Part shown: in pieces, positions 44,878 to 54,297 of the stretch
Layout of the letters: every line of letters starts with the position of its first letter
How positions within the stretch are numbered: the first letter of the stretch is position 1
NCBI RefSeq assembly: GCF_016583745.1
Contig: NZ_NRRQ01000008.1
Span: 1 to 64,000 of the forward strand
DNA: 64,000 nt
Direction: 5' to 3'
From: Chromatium okenii
GTDB lineage: Bacteria > Pseudomonadota > Gammaproteobacteria > Chromatiales > Chromatiaceae
Notes under the pieces: model-generated
Told to the model about the DNA's origin: nothing
Seen by the model: only the letters and a program-made list of their open reading frames with translations
Databases searched by the model: none
Translations under genes and position numbers: made by a program

Positions 44878-45279
44878 ATGATGAACCAACGCTTCATTCC
44901 CTTTATTTGCACCGCAGTAGCGGCACTCAGTCTGCTGCCGCTGCCCGCTCACGCTTTCAAATGCCTGCCGCTGTACGGCAACTGGTGCGGCCCCGGACAT
45001 CCCAACACGGTGGCGCTGCCGCCGATTGATGAGTTTGATGCCGCCTGTATGCGTCACGATTTGTGCCTCAATTCACCCGCCCCCGTTGGGCTGTGCGATC
45101 ACAATTTTGTGATTGAAATCAATCAATTTGCTGCACAAGTCGGCTATCTGCCGCGACCGTTACAGTGGGCGGAATACCTCATTCGCCTCAAATCTGGCGG
45201 CGGTTGGGGCGGAATGCCGCTCCCGCTGCCGCATGACGCCGCCGGGCTGATGTCCAGCATTCTCAAGCCGTGCCCCTGA
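44878..45279 (+). CDS. Secreted phospholipase A2-like protein
   Basis: A 133-residue exported protein. Residues 1-26 are a signal peptide (ends PLPAHA). The mature part has the two PLA2 blocks in order: a calcium-loop-like YGNWCGPG (33-40) and the active-site helix DEFDAACMRHDLC (51-63), with catalytic His60-Asp61 and cysteines at 57 and 63. Such domains hydrolyse the sn-2 ester of phospholipids in the periplasm or outside. It lies one base before the next exported protein gene, so the pair is cotranscribed. It is shorter than animal enzymes, as bacterial members usually are. Activity is inferred from the motif. Confidence 0.75.
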   Translation: MMNQRFIPFICTAVAALSLLPLPAHAFKCLPLYGNWCGPGHPNTVALPPIDEFDAACMRHDLCLNSPAPVGLCDHNFVIEINQFAAQVGYLPRPLQWAEYLIRLKSGGGWGGMPLPLPHDAAGLMSSILKPCP

Positions 45280-45280
45280 C

Positions 45281-45847
45281 ATGCGCCGCACTTTTTATAT
45301 TGGCATCGTGCTGCTGACAGTGCTGGCGCAGCAGCCCGCGCTGGCGGCAGACATTCCCAGCGCCGCCGGTGCTTGCGTGGGCGGGCAAACCGAAACCACG
45401 CCCTCCACTGCGTTTGCTGCGCTTGATGACGGCAGCCGCGTCCGCCATGCCCCCACCGAATTGGAGTGGCAACGCTGCGCCTTGGGGCAAACTTGGGCAG
45501 CGGCTGAAAACCGTTGCGCCGGACGTCCCAAAACCTTCTCTTGGCTGCAAGTCGGACGTTTGACGCCGCTGTTGACCGAGGGCTGGCGGCTGCCAACTGG
45601 ACAAGAATTGATGAGCATTATTGAAAAATGTCATGTCTCACCCGCGATCAATCTGCAAGTTTTTCCCAATACGCCATCCGCATTATTTTGGACTTCATCA
45701 ATAGATAGCGGCGGCGTTGAACGCATTTGGAGCCTGAGTTTTTTTAGTGGTTTAGCCTATCGTTCCAGCACGCTTCAAGCAGCGCGAGTGCGTTTGGTGC
45801 GCGGCACTTTCAAACCACCGCCGCCAGAATCGGAACCGGCGAATTAA
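45281..45847 (+). CDS. Exported DUF1566 (Lcl-C-like) domain protein
   Basis: A 188-residue protein with a signal peptide (to ALA-AD, about residue 23). The rest is a DUF1566 domain: LEWQRCALGQTW, FSWLQVGRLTP, GWRLPTGQELMSIIEKC, FPNTPSALFWTSS and ARVRLVRG. This fold is related to C-type-lectin and FGE-sulfatase-like domains and often occurs in secreted or surface proteins; no enzyme activity is established that I know of. Its ATG is two bases after the phospholipase-like stop. Both could act together outside the cytoplasm. Confidence 0.8.
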   Translation: MRRTFYIGIVLLTVLAQQPALAADIPSAAGACVGGQTETTPSTAFAALDDGSRVRHAPTELEWQRCALGQTWAAAENRCAGRPKTFSWLQVGRLTPLLTEGWRLPTGQELMSIIEKCHVSPAINLQVFPNTPSALFWTSSIDSGGVERIWSLSFFSGLAYRSSTLQAARVRLVRGTFKPPPPESEPAN

Positions 45848-45861
45848 CGCAGCAGCGCCAC

Positions 45862-46194
45862 TTACCAGGGGCGATATTCCAAATCAGGAATATCTTCGCG
45901 CTGAAACACGGCGGGTAATTTCAGCAACAATGCTTGCAATGGCGCAAATTCTAAACGGCAACTATACGAGGCTTTGGCGGCTTCAATTGGCAATTCCAAC
46001 CAATACTCGGTCGCACCCGCCCGAAAAATTTGCAACACATTATCCTGCGCATCAATTAAACCAAGATAATCATCTTCACTCTGCAAACGCGGCAATAACT
46101 GTTCGCAAATCGTGCGGGCAGTCATTTCAATCGCATTCACCGACGATACCGCTTCGCCGCTACGCTCAAATAAATAAAAAACACGATAGTGCAT
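45862..46194 (-). CDS. Unknown small protein
   Basis: Not recognised. The 110-residue protein from ATG 46194 has AGGAAG ten bases upstream, which supports it as real. It looks like a soluble alpha/beta domain (YRVFYLFERSGEAVSSVNAIEM, DDYLGLIDAQDNVLQIF) without signal peptide. DYLGLIDAQDNVLQI resembles one sheet edge of an immunity-like or PAS-like fold, but this is not strong enough to name. Confidence 0.65.
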   Translation of the reverse strand: MHYRVFYLFERSGEAVSSVNAIEMTARTICEQLLPRLQSEDDYLGLIDAQDNVLQIFRAGATEYWLELPIEAAKASYSCRLEFAPLQALLLKLPAVFQREDIPDLEYRPW

Positions 46195-46496
46195 TACGCA
46201 ATCTTCCTATTGAAGTTCACCATACACGGTCAAAATTTTGCGCCACATCCGCGCACCCAATCACATGACGCGGTGGCAGTATTGAACAGTTGAGGTGGTT
46301 GCGCATCTTCTGACAACTGACACGCAACTTCTCGCACTATTCTGATGACAATCAACCATCTGCGGGTATCACAGCGCGAAAAATTGCCCGCGCCGCCGCC
46401 TTTCCGTGCTTAATATACGCTTGATTTTCCGCGTTCAAATCGTTTTGCTAACCACCAGCCCTGTCGATGTTTGCGACCACTTGAGCCTATTCACCC
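46195..46496. other. Gap of 302 bases without a supported gene
   Basis: Contains a third copy of the heptamer motif (TTCTGAC, AACTGAC, ACGCAAC at 46308-46328) and presumably the divergent promoters of the flanking genes. TTAATATACGCTTG at about 46410-46425 could be a -10 region, but no convincing -35 was found. Confidence 0.5.
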
Positions 46497-49400
46497 GTGC
46501 CATTTTCGTCATTGACTGACGCCGATTCCATCCTGCGCCTCTTTCGAGCGCGGGTGTTCAAACCGACCGAAGGCGTCTTCCTCTTTCATCCGCGAGCGAT
46601 GGAACGCCTGATCGCCGAGCATCTTGCTGCGCACGGTTATGAGACCTCCGTCCCCGCGCTGACGTATTACTTGATGGCGGCAACGGACTTTTTAAGCGGC
46701 CTCGAATCAGAAAATCCCGAAGCCCTCGCCATCATCGAAGGTCTCAATTTACCCGCGCAGGTGATTTTGCTCCCGATGCCGGTGGAGCAACGGTTAGATG
46801 CCGCTGGCTTCACCCGCCTGCTGCGCGACTATTGGGCGCGGCGATTTGAAGCGGAAGTAGCGCGGACGTGGCAAGCCGAGCGCGATCTGCGCCGCGATGA
46901 CGCCACCAGCGCCCTGAGCGCGTTAATCGGTGCGCCCGCGCTGGCAGAAATCCGCGAATTATTAACCCGCGATGCCGTCATTCCCGCTGGTCTCAGCCCC
47001 GCCCTCATCACCCGCAGCTTCGTCGCCTTGATTGTCCGTCTGCATTATTTCAGCCCCGGTGTGCGCGGCTTCTTTTTTCCCGCAATTCCCGACTGGGCAG
47101 CCATTGACGACTGGCTACACGCCAGCGGACTGCACTTAACGCCCGCACCATCTGCCGATCCGCTGCCGACGTTATTACAACGCCTCCGCCCGGATGAACG
47201 CTGCGGAGCCGCAGCCCAACCGCTGCGCCTGCCCAACGATCTGCCTTATGCCCGCACTGATGCGAGTTGGCAGCCGCCAGAACGCCAAATCGCCGCGCCA
47301 CCAGCGCCAGCTCCCGCGCCAGCAACCTGTGAACCCACTCATGCCTGTCCGTTACAGCGCCGCACCTGTGCCGCCGCGCAAGCCCTGAATGCTTGCGACA
47401 TGACGCCAACGCCCGTCACCACTTGGCGCGGACGGCTGCGCGATGTCGTGTTAGGCAGCATCGCCCCGCTTCTCGACATCCTCTTGGCGCTGCCGCGACC
47501 TTTTTGGTGGCGCACCGGCATTCCCGCCGTCGTGACCGAATTACGCTGGCGCTGCGCCCTGCTGCTATTACGCCACGCCCTGCGCACGGCGGCAGCGGCT
47601 GAACGCCGCGATCAATTTGCGACCGTGATTGACCAGTTCGCCGCCGCGCAGCGCCGTCTTCACCATCTCGACACCACCTGCGCGGATGCCAGCACACCTT
47701 TAGCGGAACGCTTGGCGCAGCGCCGACGAGCGGCTGAACGCGCCTTGCCGATGCTGCTGGCGCAGCAGTGGAATTTAGACGCCAGCAGCGCCCACGAACT
47801 CAGCCAGCTCGTCAGTCATCTGGGTGCAGCCAGCCTTGCTCCCGCTGACACCTGGACGGCGCGAACCCTGCTGCACGATTTAGAGCGCGTCTTGTTGGAA
47901 AGTCGCACGACGTATTACGAGCTGCGCCCGCTGGTGTGGATATTGAGCATGGGCAAAACCCACCTGCGACAGGTGTTGCCCTTTCAAGCCAATCTCAAAG
48001 CCCTCCGCGCTCTCGACACCAGCTTGACGCGCTTAGAACAACTCGGCTGGGAGCCGCTCTTGGTGGAACGCTTCCATCAGCCGCTGCACCAACTAGCGCA
48101 GCAACTGACCGTCCACTTGGAACAGCAGCTCAAACCGCATTTGCAGCACGCGCTGACCGCAGCAGGTTTTTGTCCCCACGATCACCGCGAGGCAATCGCC
48201 GCGCACAAGGTGCTGCGCGAGCTGCTCGACGTGATTGAACATCGCCGGCATCTCAAATTCACCGACGTGCGCGACATCGTCGCCCGCAACCTGCTGCGCC
48301 TGCCGGATTTCACCGCCGCCGCGCTGGTCAACGGCGACCGCTTGGCGCAGTTCGACCGCAGCGCCGCCCACACGCTGCCGGGCGTGTACAAACCCGGCGA
48401 GTTTTATTTGAAAGGATTGCAGCAACTGGGCGCACCGCTGTTCGGCACCGCCGTTGGACGTCTGATCTTGGCGCATCTGATTTTGCCGTTTGGATTCGCC
48501 TTTTTGGGCTTAAAAACGCTGCACGTTTTGATTGACGTATTGACGCATCACAGCGTGGATTTAACCCCGCTGTGGCTCGTCATCGCCGTCGGCACGCTGA
48601 TAAACGTGATCGTCCACGCGCACGGCGTGCGCACCATCTTGCTGGCGCTGCTGCGCGGGCTGTGGTGGGGCGTGCGGCTCCTGCTTTACGACGGTTTACG
48701 CCGCCTCCTGCGCTGGCAACCGCTGCTGCAATTGCTCGACACCACCGTCGTGCGCAGCGTTGATCGCCATTTACTGCGTCCATTTTTCGTTGGCAGCTTT
48801 TTATTAACGCCAATTATCGCAATCAATAGCCTTGTTGCGGGTGAATTAACCACGCCAGAACTCTCTGTTTTTGCGTTAGCATTAGCACTTGGTACCTTGG
48901 TACGCAATACGCCAGCCGGTCGGCATTTACTCGATGACACCGCCAGCGGTGTGGGGCGCGTGGTGCGCATTGTCAATCAAACTCTCATTATTGGTTTAGT
49001 GCGCGAACTCATCCAATTTTTCAAAGAAGTCACGCGCCGCTTTCAACAAGGCTTGCATTGGATTGAAGAATTATTGAGTCATCGCTTAGGTGAATCACGT
49101 TTAGAGCTTATTATAAAAGCCTTATTGGTACCGATTTGGCGGCTGATCGATGCAGTGATGCAATTTTATGTCACTGTCTTGGTGGAACCGCAGGTCAATC
49201 CAATTAAACACTTTCCTCTGGTGACAATTGGGCATAAATTGATGTTGCCATTTTTTCCGCTCATCACCAGTTTTTTGCTCACCGTCACCGCCACCATTTT
49301 ACCAAAATGGGTCGCTTATCCCGTCGTTACTATCACCGTTTTATTATTGCCGGGCTTGGCTGGTTTTTTAGTCTGGGAACTCAAAGAAAACTGGAAACTG

Positions 49401-50135
49401 TACGCCGCCAATCACCGCCATCCGCCGCATCCAGCGGTTGGCAAAAAAATGAAAAGCTCGTTTTTCAAAGAGAAATGGCGCAAATTTACCGGATTGAAAT
49501 GGCGGCTGCGTCATGCGTGGTCATGGCGCTGGTTCACTAAAAAAGCGCCCGTGCCCGTCGTCTCCGCACCACCACTTCAGCCCGTGCTCATTGAATGTGC
49601 GGCAATTGAATTAGCAATTATTGGTCATCACGGCGAAACGATGCGGGGCTTATTACAGCGCGGTTTTCACAGCGGCACATTACCCAAAGCCTTTGATCGG
49701 TTACGGCGCGTGTTGCGCACGCAAATTCGCACGGGAATTGATACGCCGCAGCGCCTGCGCGATGCTCGCCGTCATCTCGCCGAGATTGAACGCGCCATTT
49801 GTGTCTTTTGTGAGCGTGAATTAGCGTATGCCTTGCGCCGCCGGTGCCGCGAACCCAATTGCGGTCTCGCTCGGGTGGAAACGCAGCGCCCGCGTTTAGC
49901 CACTGCCTCATTTGAATTGAAGTTAATGTTATATGGAACAACTGCCACGCCGACGGCGCTCACCATTCACTTCTTTTTATTGGAACCGGATTTATTTTTA
50001 ACCGTAACGGTGGGCGGCGATGGCAGTTTATTACGCGAACAGTGCTGGCAACAACTCAGTGAAGATTTACAAATGTTTAGCGGTCGCGCTGGCGCAAAAT
50101 TGATGATCGTACACGATCATTTACCGACACCTTAA
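46497..50135 (+). CDS. Large unknown membrane protein (1212 residues)
   Basis: Not recognised. The start is GTG 46497; an in-frame stop at 46482 limits upstream extension, and no good ribosome site is visible. Residues 1-240 look soluble. A Pro/Ala linker with several Cys follows at about 260-300, then long helical stretches to about 650. At least five hydrophobic segments lie between about 650 and 970 (for example ILAHLILPFGFAFLGL, PLWLVIAVGTLINVIV, FLLTPIIAINSLVAG and YPVVTITVLLLPGLAGFLV). A basic stretch near 980-1020 and a C-terminal cytoplasmic domain of about 180 residues finish it. Base composition becomes less GC-rich from about 48790 on. It could be an envelope scaffold or transport protein; nothing specific supports either. 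Confidence 0.75.
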   Translation: MPFSSLTDADSILRLFRARVFKPTEGVFLFHPRAMERLIAEHLAAHGYETSVPALTYYLMAATDFLSGLESENPEALAIIEGLNLPAQVILLPMPVEQRLDAAGFTRLLRDYWARRFEAEVARTWQAERDLRRDDATSALSALIGAPALAEIRELLTRDAVIPAGLSPALITRSFVALIVRLHYFSPGVRGFFFPAIPDWAAIDDWLHASGLHLTPAPSADPLPTLLQRLRPDERCGAAAQPLRLPNDLPYARTDASWQPPERQIAAPPAPAPAPATCEPTHACPLQRRTCAAAQALNACDMTPTPVTTWRGRLRDVVLGSIAPLLDILLALPRPFWWRTGIPAVVTELRWRCALLLLRHALRTAAAAERRDQFATVIDQFAAAQRRLHHLDTTCADASTPLAERLAQRRRAAERALPMLLAQQWNLDASSAHELSQLVSHLGAASLAPADTWTARTLLHDLERVLLESRTTYYELRPLVWILSMGKTHLRQVLPFQANLKALRALDTSLTRLEQLGWEPLLVERFHQPLHQLAQQLTVHLEQQLKPHLQHALTAAGFCPHDHREAIAAHKVLRELLDVIEHRRHLKFTDVRDIVARNLLRLPDFTAAALVNGDRLAQFDRSAAHTLPGVYKPGEFYLKGLQQLGAPLFGTAVGRLILAHLILPFGFAFLGLKTLHVLIDVLTHHSVDLTPLWLVIAVGTLINVIVHAHGVRTILLALLRGLWWGVRLLLYDGLRRLLRWQPLLQLLDTTVVRSVDRHLLRPFFVGSFLLTPIIAINSLVAGELTTPELSVFALALALGTLVRNTPAGRHLLDDTASGVGRVVRIVNQTLIIGLVRELIQFFKEVTRRFQQGLHWIEELLSHRLGESRLELIIKALLVPIWRLIDAVMQFYVTVLVEPQVNPIKHFPLVTIGHKLMLPFFPLITSFLLTVTATILPKWVAYPVVTITVLLLPGLAGFLVWELKENWKLYAANHRHPPHPAVGKKMKSSFFKEKWRKFTGLKWRLRHAWSWRWFTKKAPVPVVSAPPLQPVLIECAAIELAIIGHHGETMRGLLQRGFHSGTLPKAFDRLRRVLRTQIRTGIDTPQRLRDARRHLAEIERAICVFCERELAYALRRRCREPNCGLARVETQRPRLATASFELKLMLYGTTATPTALTIHFFLLEPDLFLTVTVGGDGSLLREQCWQQLSEDLQMFSGRAGAKLMIVHDHLPTP

Positions 50136-50169
50136 TTGCAGTTTTTATTGCACTATTGGAATTCATGGC

Positions 50170-51510
50170 ATGTCCAGAAAACGTCAATCACCGCCAACTG
50201 AAGTGGTCGAGGCTGACATCACTGCGCTCACTCACGAGGGGCGCGGTCTCACGCATATCGACGGCAAAACCGTCTTCGTGGACGGGGCGCTGGCGGGTGA
50301 GCGGGTGCGCTACCGTTACACCCGCATTCAGCGGCATTTTGATGAGGCGACGGTGGTGGAAGTGCTCCGCGCTGCGCCGGAACGGGTGACGCCGCAATGT
50401 CCACATTTTGGTCTGTGCGGCGGCTGTAGCCTGCAACATTTGCACGCGGGAGCGCAGATTGCGGTCAAACAAGCGAGCCTCGCTGACCTGTTGACGCGCA
50501 TCGGCAAGGTGACGCCGAGCGCATGGCTGCCGCCGGTGGTGGCGGAATCTTGGGGCTATCGCCGTAAGGCGCGGCTGGGCGTGCGTTATGTCCACAAAAA
50601 AGGGCGCACCTTGGTCGGATTTCGGGAGCGCCACAGCGGATTTCTCGCTGATTTGAGCACCTGCGCGGTGTTGCATCCCAGCATCGGCACGCGGTTGACG
50701 GCGCTGGCGGCGACGCTGGATCAGTTGAGCATCCGCGAGCAGGTGCCGCAGGTGGAGATCGCAGTTGGTGATGCGGCGACGGTGCTGGTGCTGCGGGTGA
50801 TGCAGCCGCTGAGTGCGGCGGATGAGCACTTGTTGCTGGCGCTCGCAGCGGAGGAACAGTGGCGGCTGTATGTGCAGGAAGGCGGGGTGGAGACGATCCG
50901 CCCGTTGCCCGGGCAAGCGGTTGATTTATATTATCAATTTCCGCATTTGGGGCTGCAATTGGCGTTTTTGCCGCACGATTTCACGCAGGTGAATGGGGCG
51001 CTTAATCAGCTCATGGTGGCGCAAGCGTTGGAATTGTTAGCGATCCAGCCGCACGAGGCGGTGTTGGATTTATTTTGCGGGCTGGGCAATTTCACCTTGC
51101 CGCTGGCGCAACAGGCGGCGCGGGTGATTGGTGTGGAAGGCGACGCCGGTTTGGTGGCGCGGGCACAAGCCAATGCTGCCCACAATCAGCTTGATAATGT
51201 GACGTTTTATGCGGCCAATCTCGATGGCAGCTTGGAGCACCAGCCGTGGCTGCAAGAGCGGTTCACCGTCGCGCTGCTTGATCCACCGCGCAGCGGGGCG
51301 CAGGCGGTGCTGGAGGTGTTACCGCGTTTGGGCGTTGAGCGCATTGTGTATGTCTCATGCAACCCGGCGACGCTGGCGCGGGACGCCGCCCAGCTCGTCA
51401 GTTTGGGCTATCGGCTGCACGCGGCGGGAGTGATGGATATGTTTCCGCACACTGCGCATGTGGAGTCGATGGCACTTTTTTATCGAGCACACGAGTTGGG
51501 TTGCGATTAG
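50170..51510 (+). CDS. rlmD: 23S rRNA (uracil-1939-C5)-methyltransferase RlmD
   Basis: Methylates U1939 of 23S rRNA with S-adenosylmethionine. The 446-residue protein has an N-terminal TRAM domain, an iron-sulfur cluster site starting Cys77-x5-Cys83-x2-Cys86 (CPHFGLCGGC) with a fourth Cys near 164, the SAM-binding LDLFCGLGNFTLPLA, the DPPRSGA motif and the catalytic Cys397 in SCNPATLARD. The family member RlmC is shorter and lacks TRAM, which favours RlmD. It stands between the large unknown gene and the deacetylase-like gene, all rightward. Confidence 0.93.
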   Translation: MSRKRQSPPTEVVEADITALTHEGRGLTHIDGKTVFVDGALAGERVRYRYTRIQRHFDEATVVEVLRAAPERVTPQCPHFGLCGGCSLQHLHAGAQIAVKQASLADLLTRIGKVTPSAWLPPVVAESWGYRRKARLGVRYVHKKGRTLVGFRERHSGFLADLSTCAVLHPSIGTRLTALAATLDQLSIREQVPQVEIAVGDAATVLVLRVMQPLSAADEHLLLALAAEEQWRLYVQEGGVETIRPLPGQAVDLYYQFPHLGLQLAFLPHDFTQVNGALNQLMVAQALELLAIQPHEAVLDLFCGLGNFTLPLAQQAARVIGVEGDAGLVARAQANAAHNQLDNVTFYAANLDGSLEHQPWLQERFTVALLDPPRSGAQAVLEVLPRLGVERIVYVSCNPATLARDAAQLVSLGYRLHAAGVMDMFPHTAHVESMALFYRAHELGCD

Positions 51511-51528
51511 CATCGCGTCACCATTCAC

Positions 51529-52485
51529 TTGCCGCGAGAACGTCCGTTGAACCTCGCCTTGATTTCTCATCCTTCTTGTCAAGCCCATCGCATGGGTGCG
51601 CATCATCCCGAATGTCCCGAACGTCTGTACGCGATTCAAGATCGGTTAGTCGCGTCCGGGATGGAGATGTTGGTGACGCATTACGACGCGCCAGCAGCGA
51701 CCATTGAACAGCTCACCCGCGTTCACGATGCCGATTATGTGCAACGCATTTTTGCTGCCGCGCCCACCGGCACCGATCCGCTGGCGCTGGTGTGGCTTGA
51801 TGGCGACACGGCGTTGAATTGCCACACGCTGGAGGCGGCGCAACATGCTGCTGGCGCGGCGATTTTAGCGGTGGATTTGGTGCTGAGTGATCGCCACCAC
51901 GCCGCTTTTTGCGCGGTGCGTCCGCCGGGGCATCACGCCGGACGTCGCACCAGCGGCGGCTTTTGTTTATTCAACAATCTGGCAGTCGGCGCGGCACACG
52001 CGCTGGCGGTACATGGGCTGGAGCGCATCGGGATTGTGGATTTTGATGTCCATCACGGCGACGGCACCGAAGACATTTTCAGCGGCGAGGCGCGGGTGCT
52101 GCTGTGTTCGAGTTTCCAGCATCCGTTTTATCCCGGCACCGGCGCTGACAGCACCGCTCCCAACGTGATTAACGTCCCGCTGCCGCGTTTGACTGACGGC
52201 GCAGCGTTTCGGGCGGCGGTGGGCGCAGCGTGGCTGGCGCGATTGGATGCGTTTGCGCCGCAATTGCTGATGATTTCCGCTGGTTTTGATGGGCATCTCG
52301 AAGACGATATGGCGCATTTCAATTTGCACACTGCCGACTTTGGCTGGCTCACCCGCGAGATTCATTTATTAGCCCGCAAACATTGCCAAGAGCGGGTGGT
52401 GTCCTGTTTAGAAGGGGGATATGCGCTCTCCGCATTGGGACGCAGCGTTGCGACGCATGTAGATGAATTGATCGGGCAGGTGTAA
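51529..52485 (+). CDS. Histone-deacetylase-family hydrolase
   Basis: A zinc-dependent amidohydrolase of the HDAC/AcuC superfamily, 318 residues from TTG 51529 (TTG 51547 is also possible; no ATG fits the conserved start SHPSCQAHRMGAHHPECPERL). RPPGHHAGRRTSGGFCLFNN holds the tandem His of the charge relay. DFDVHHGDGTEDIF gives the zinc-binding Asp and His, and SAGFDGHLEDD the third ligand. Bacterial relatives act on acetylated polyamines, lysines or acetoin-related substrates; the substrate here is open. It lies 18 bases after rlmD. Confidence 0.9.
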   Translation: MPRERPLNLALISHPSCQAHRMGAHHPECPERLYAIQDRLVASGMEMLVTHYDAPAATIEQLTRVHDADYVQRIFAAAPTGTDPLALVWLDGDTALNCHTLEAAQHAAGAAILAVDLVLSDRHHAAFCAVRPPGHHAGRRTSGGFCLFNNLAVGAAHALAVHGLERIGIVDFDVHHGDGTEDIFSGEARVLLCSSFQHPFYPGTGADSTAPNVINVPLPRLTDGAAFRAAVGAAWLARLDAFAPQLLMISAGFDGHLEDDMAHFNLHTADFGWLTREIHLLARKHCQERVVSCLEGGYALSALGRSVATHVDELIGQV

Positions 52486-52500
52486 CAACTGTCGGATCAC

Positions 52501-54297
52501 ATGCCTGCTCTTTCCGCACTTCACCTGCCACAGCAGCGCCGGCGGCGGCGCTGGCAGGGATGCCTCCTGAGCTGGGTTTTGTGGTGGTTTGCGAGTGCGG
52601 TTTCTGCGCTCACGCTCGAAGTCACTGTGACTGGCGTCACCGGCGCAGAACGCCGCAACGTGTTGGCGCAATTAGGCATTTATCAAGAACGCAGCGACCG
52701 CGAACTCACGCCCGCCCGCCTTGACTATCTCCATCGCCTCGCGCCAGCGCAAATCCGCGACGCCTTGATTCCATTTGGTTTTTATCAAACGCAGCTTGAC
52801 GCCACCGTGCAGCAACATGGCGACCGCTGGCAAGCGCATTACCACATCACCCTCGGCGCACCAGTCACAATCAGCACGGTGGACTATCAACTCAGCGGAG
52901 AGGGCGCGACCGATCCCATCTTTCCGGTCAGCTTACCGCTGCGGCGCGGCGACGTTCTCCAGCACAGCGCCTACGAAGCCGCCAAAGCGCAGGTGCAGGC
53001 GTGCGCCGCCCGCGCTGGCTATAAAGACGCCCACTGGCTTATTCACCAAGTGCAGGTTGATCCCGCCACCAACCACGCCGCCGTCCAGCTCCATCTCGCC
53101 ACCGGGCCGCGCTATTTTCTAGGCGCCGTCACCTTTCAATCCCCGCATCTCGATGTCGGACTGCTGCAACGCTACGTCACCTTTCACGCGGGCGCACTGT
53201 ACACACCCAACCGCTTGATTCAACTGCAAAGTCGCCTGCTGGGTAGCGACTATTTCCGCAGCGTCGAACTCATCCCGCAACCCACTCCGCCCGGTCCCGC
53301 GCACTGGATACCCATCACCGTCGTCACCACCCCCAGCCTGCCAAACCACTACCGGCTGGGACTGGGATATGCCACCGATCTCGGCCCGCGCCTGCGCCTT
53401 GATTGGCAACGCCGCTATCTCAATCGCTGGGGACATCGCCTGCGCACCGCCCTGAGCCTCGCGCCAACCGAATCCACATTGATGCTGGATTACCGCATCC
53501 CGTTACACGATCCCGCCCGCGATTACCTCAGCATCAAACCGCAATTCAGCGTCACCGAAGAAACCGCGCTCGGCAGCGGCTGGACTCAAACGCTGCAAAT
53601 TGCCCACATCAGCAGCACCGCCACCGGATGGCGACGCAGCCTTGGCGTTGATTACCGCTACGAAGATTTGGATGGCAACGGGCGCGATCTCGGTGCCACC
53701 AACGAACTGGTGCCCACCGTATCGTGGGCAAAAACCCTCACCGATGACCCACTGCTGACGCAGCACGGCTACCGGCTCAAATACAGCCTGCTGGGTGGTT
53801 TAGAAGGCGTGTTAGCGGAAGCCACCTATCTCAGCGGAGAACTGCAATACAAAGGCATTCAAGCATTTGCCGATCATTATCGCCTCATCGTTCGCGGCGA
53901 TCTTGGCGTCACCCTCACCGCCGCAGTGCGCGACCTGCCGCTGAGTCGGCGCTTTTATGCCGGTGGCGACCAATCGCTGCGCGGCTGGGGTTTTGGGACG
54001 CTGGGACCGCGTACCGATGACAACCGCGTCAGCGGTGGACGCTACCTCGCCGTCGGCAGCATCGAAATAGAGCGCCAGCTTGCCGGACGCTGGAGCAGCG
54101 CCCTCTTCACCGATTTTGGCAACGCCTTTGATCGCCTCAACGCCCCAGCTCCTGAACTCAGCGCCGGCATCGGCGTGCGCTGGGCATCACCACTCGGCCA
54201 GATTCGCTGTGATTTAGCCTTCGCCTTGTCAGAAGACCCGCAGCGTCACGGCGTACCACCGGCGCGACTGCATCTCGTGATCGGTCCAGATTTATGA
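52501..54297 (+). CDS. tamA: Translocation and assembly module subunit TamA
   Basis: Outer-membrane Omp85 protein of the TAM complex, which with TamB moves phospholipids and helps assemble some outer-membrane proteins. The 598-residue protein has an N-terminal signal segment (SWVLWWFASAVSAL). Three POTRA-like modules follow up to about residue 270 (LEVTVTGVTGAERRNVLAQL starts the first). The 16-stranded barrel of the D15 type covers the rest, with RRFYAGGDQSLRGWGF as the conserved (V/I)RG(F/Y)-like motif of strand region L6. It overlaps tamB by four bases. Length is normal for TamA. Confidence 0.92.
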   Translation: MPALSALHLPQQRRRRRWQGCLLSWVLWWFASAVSALTLEVTVTGVTGAERRNVLAQLGIYQERSDRELTPARLDYLHRLAPAQIRDALIPFGFYQTQLDATVQQHGDRWQAHYHITLGAPVTISTVDYQLSGEGATDPIFPVSLPLRRGDVLQHSAYEAAKAQVQACAARAGYKDAHWLIHQVQVDPATNHAAVQLHLATGPRYFLGAVTFQSPHLDVGLLQRYVTFHAGALYTPNRLIQLQSRLLGSDYFRSVELIPQPTPPGPAHWIPITVVTTPSLPNHYRLGLGYATDLGPRLRLDWQRRYLNRWGHRLRTALSLAPTESTLMLDYRIPLHDPARDYLSIKPQFSVTEETALGSGWTQTLQIAHISSTATGWRRSLGVDYRYEDLDGNGRDLGATNELVPTVSWAKTLTDDPLLTQHGYRLKYSLLGGLEGVLAEATYLSGELQYKGIQAFADHYRLIVRGDLGVTLTAAVRDLPLSRRFYAGGDQSLRGWGFGTLGPRTDDNRVSGGRYLAVGSIEIERQLAGRWSSALFTDFGNAFDRLNAPAPELSAGIGVRWASPLGQIRCDLAFALSEDPQRHGVPPARLHLVIGPDL

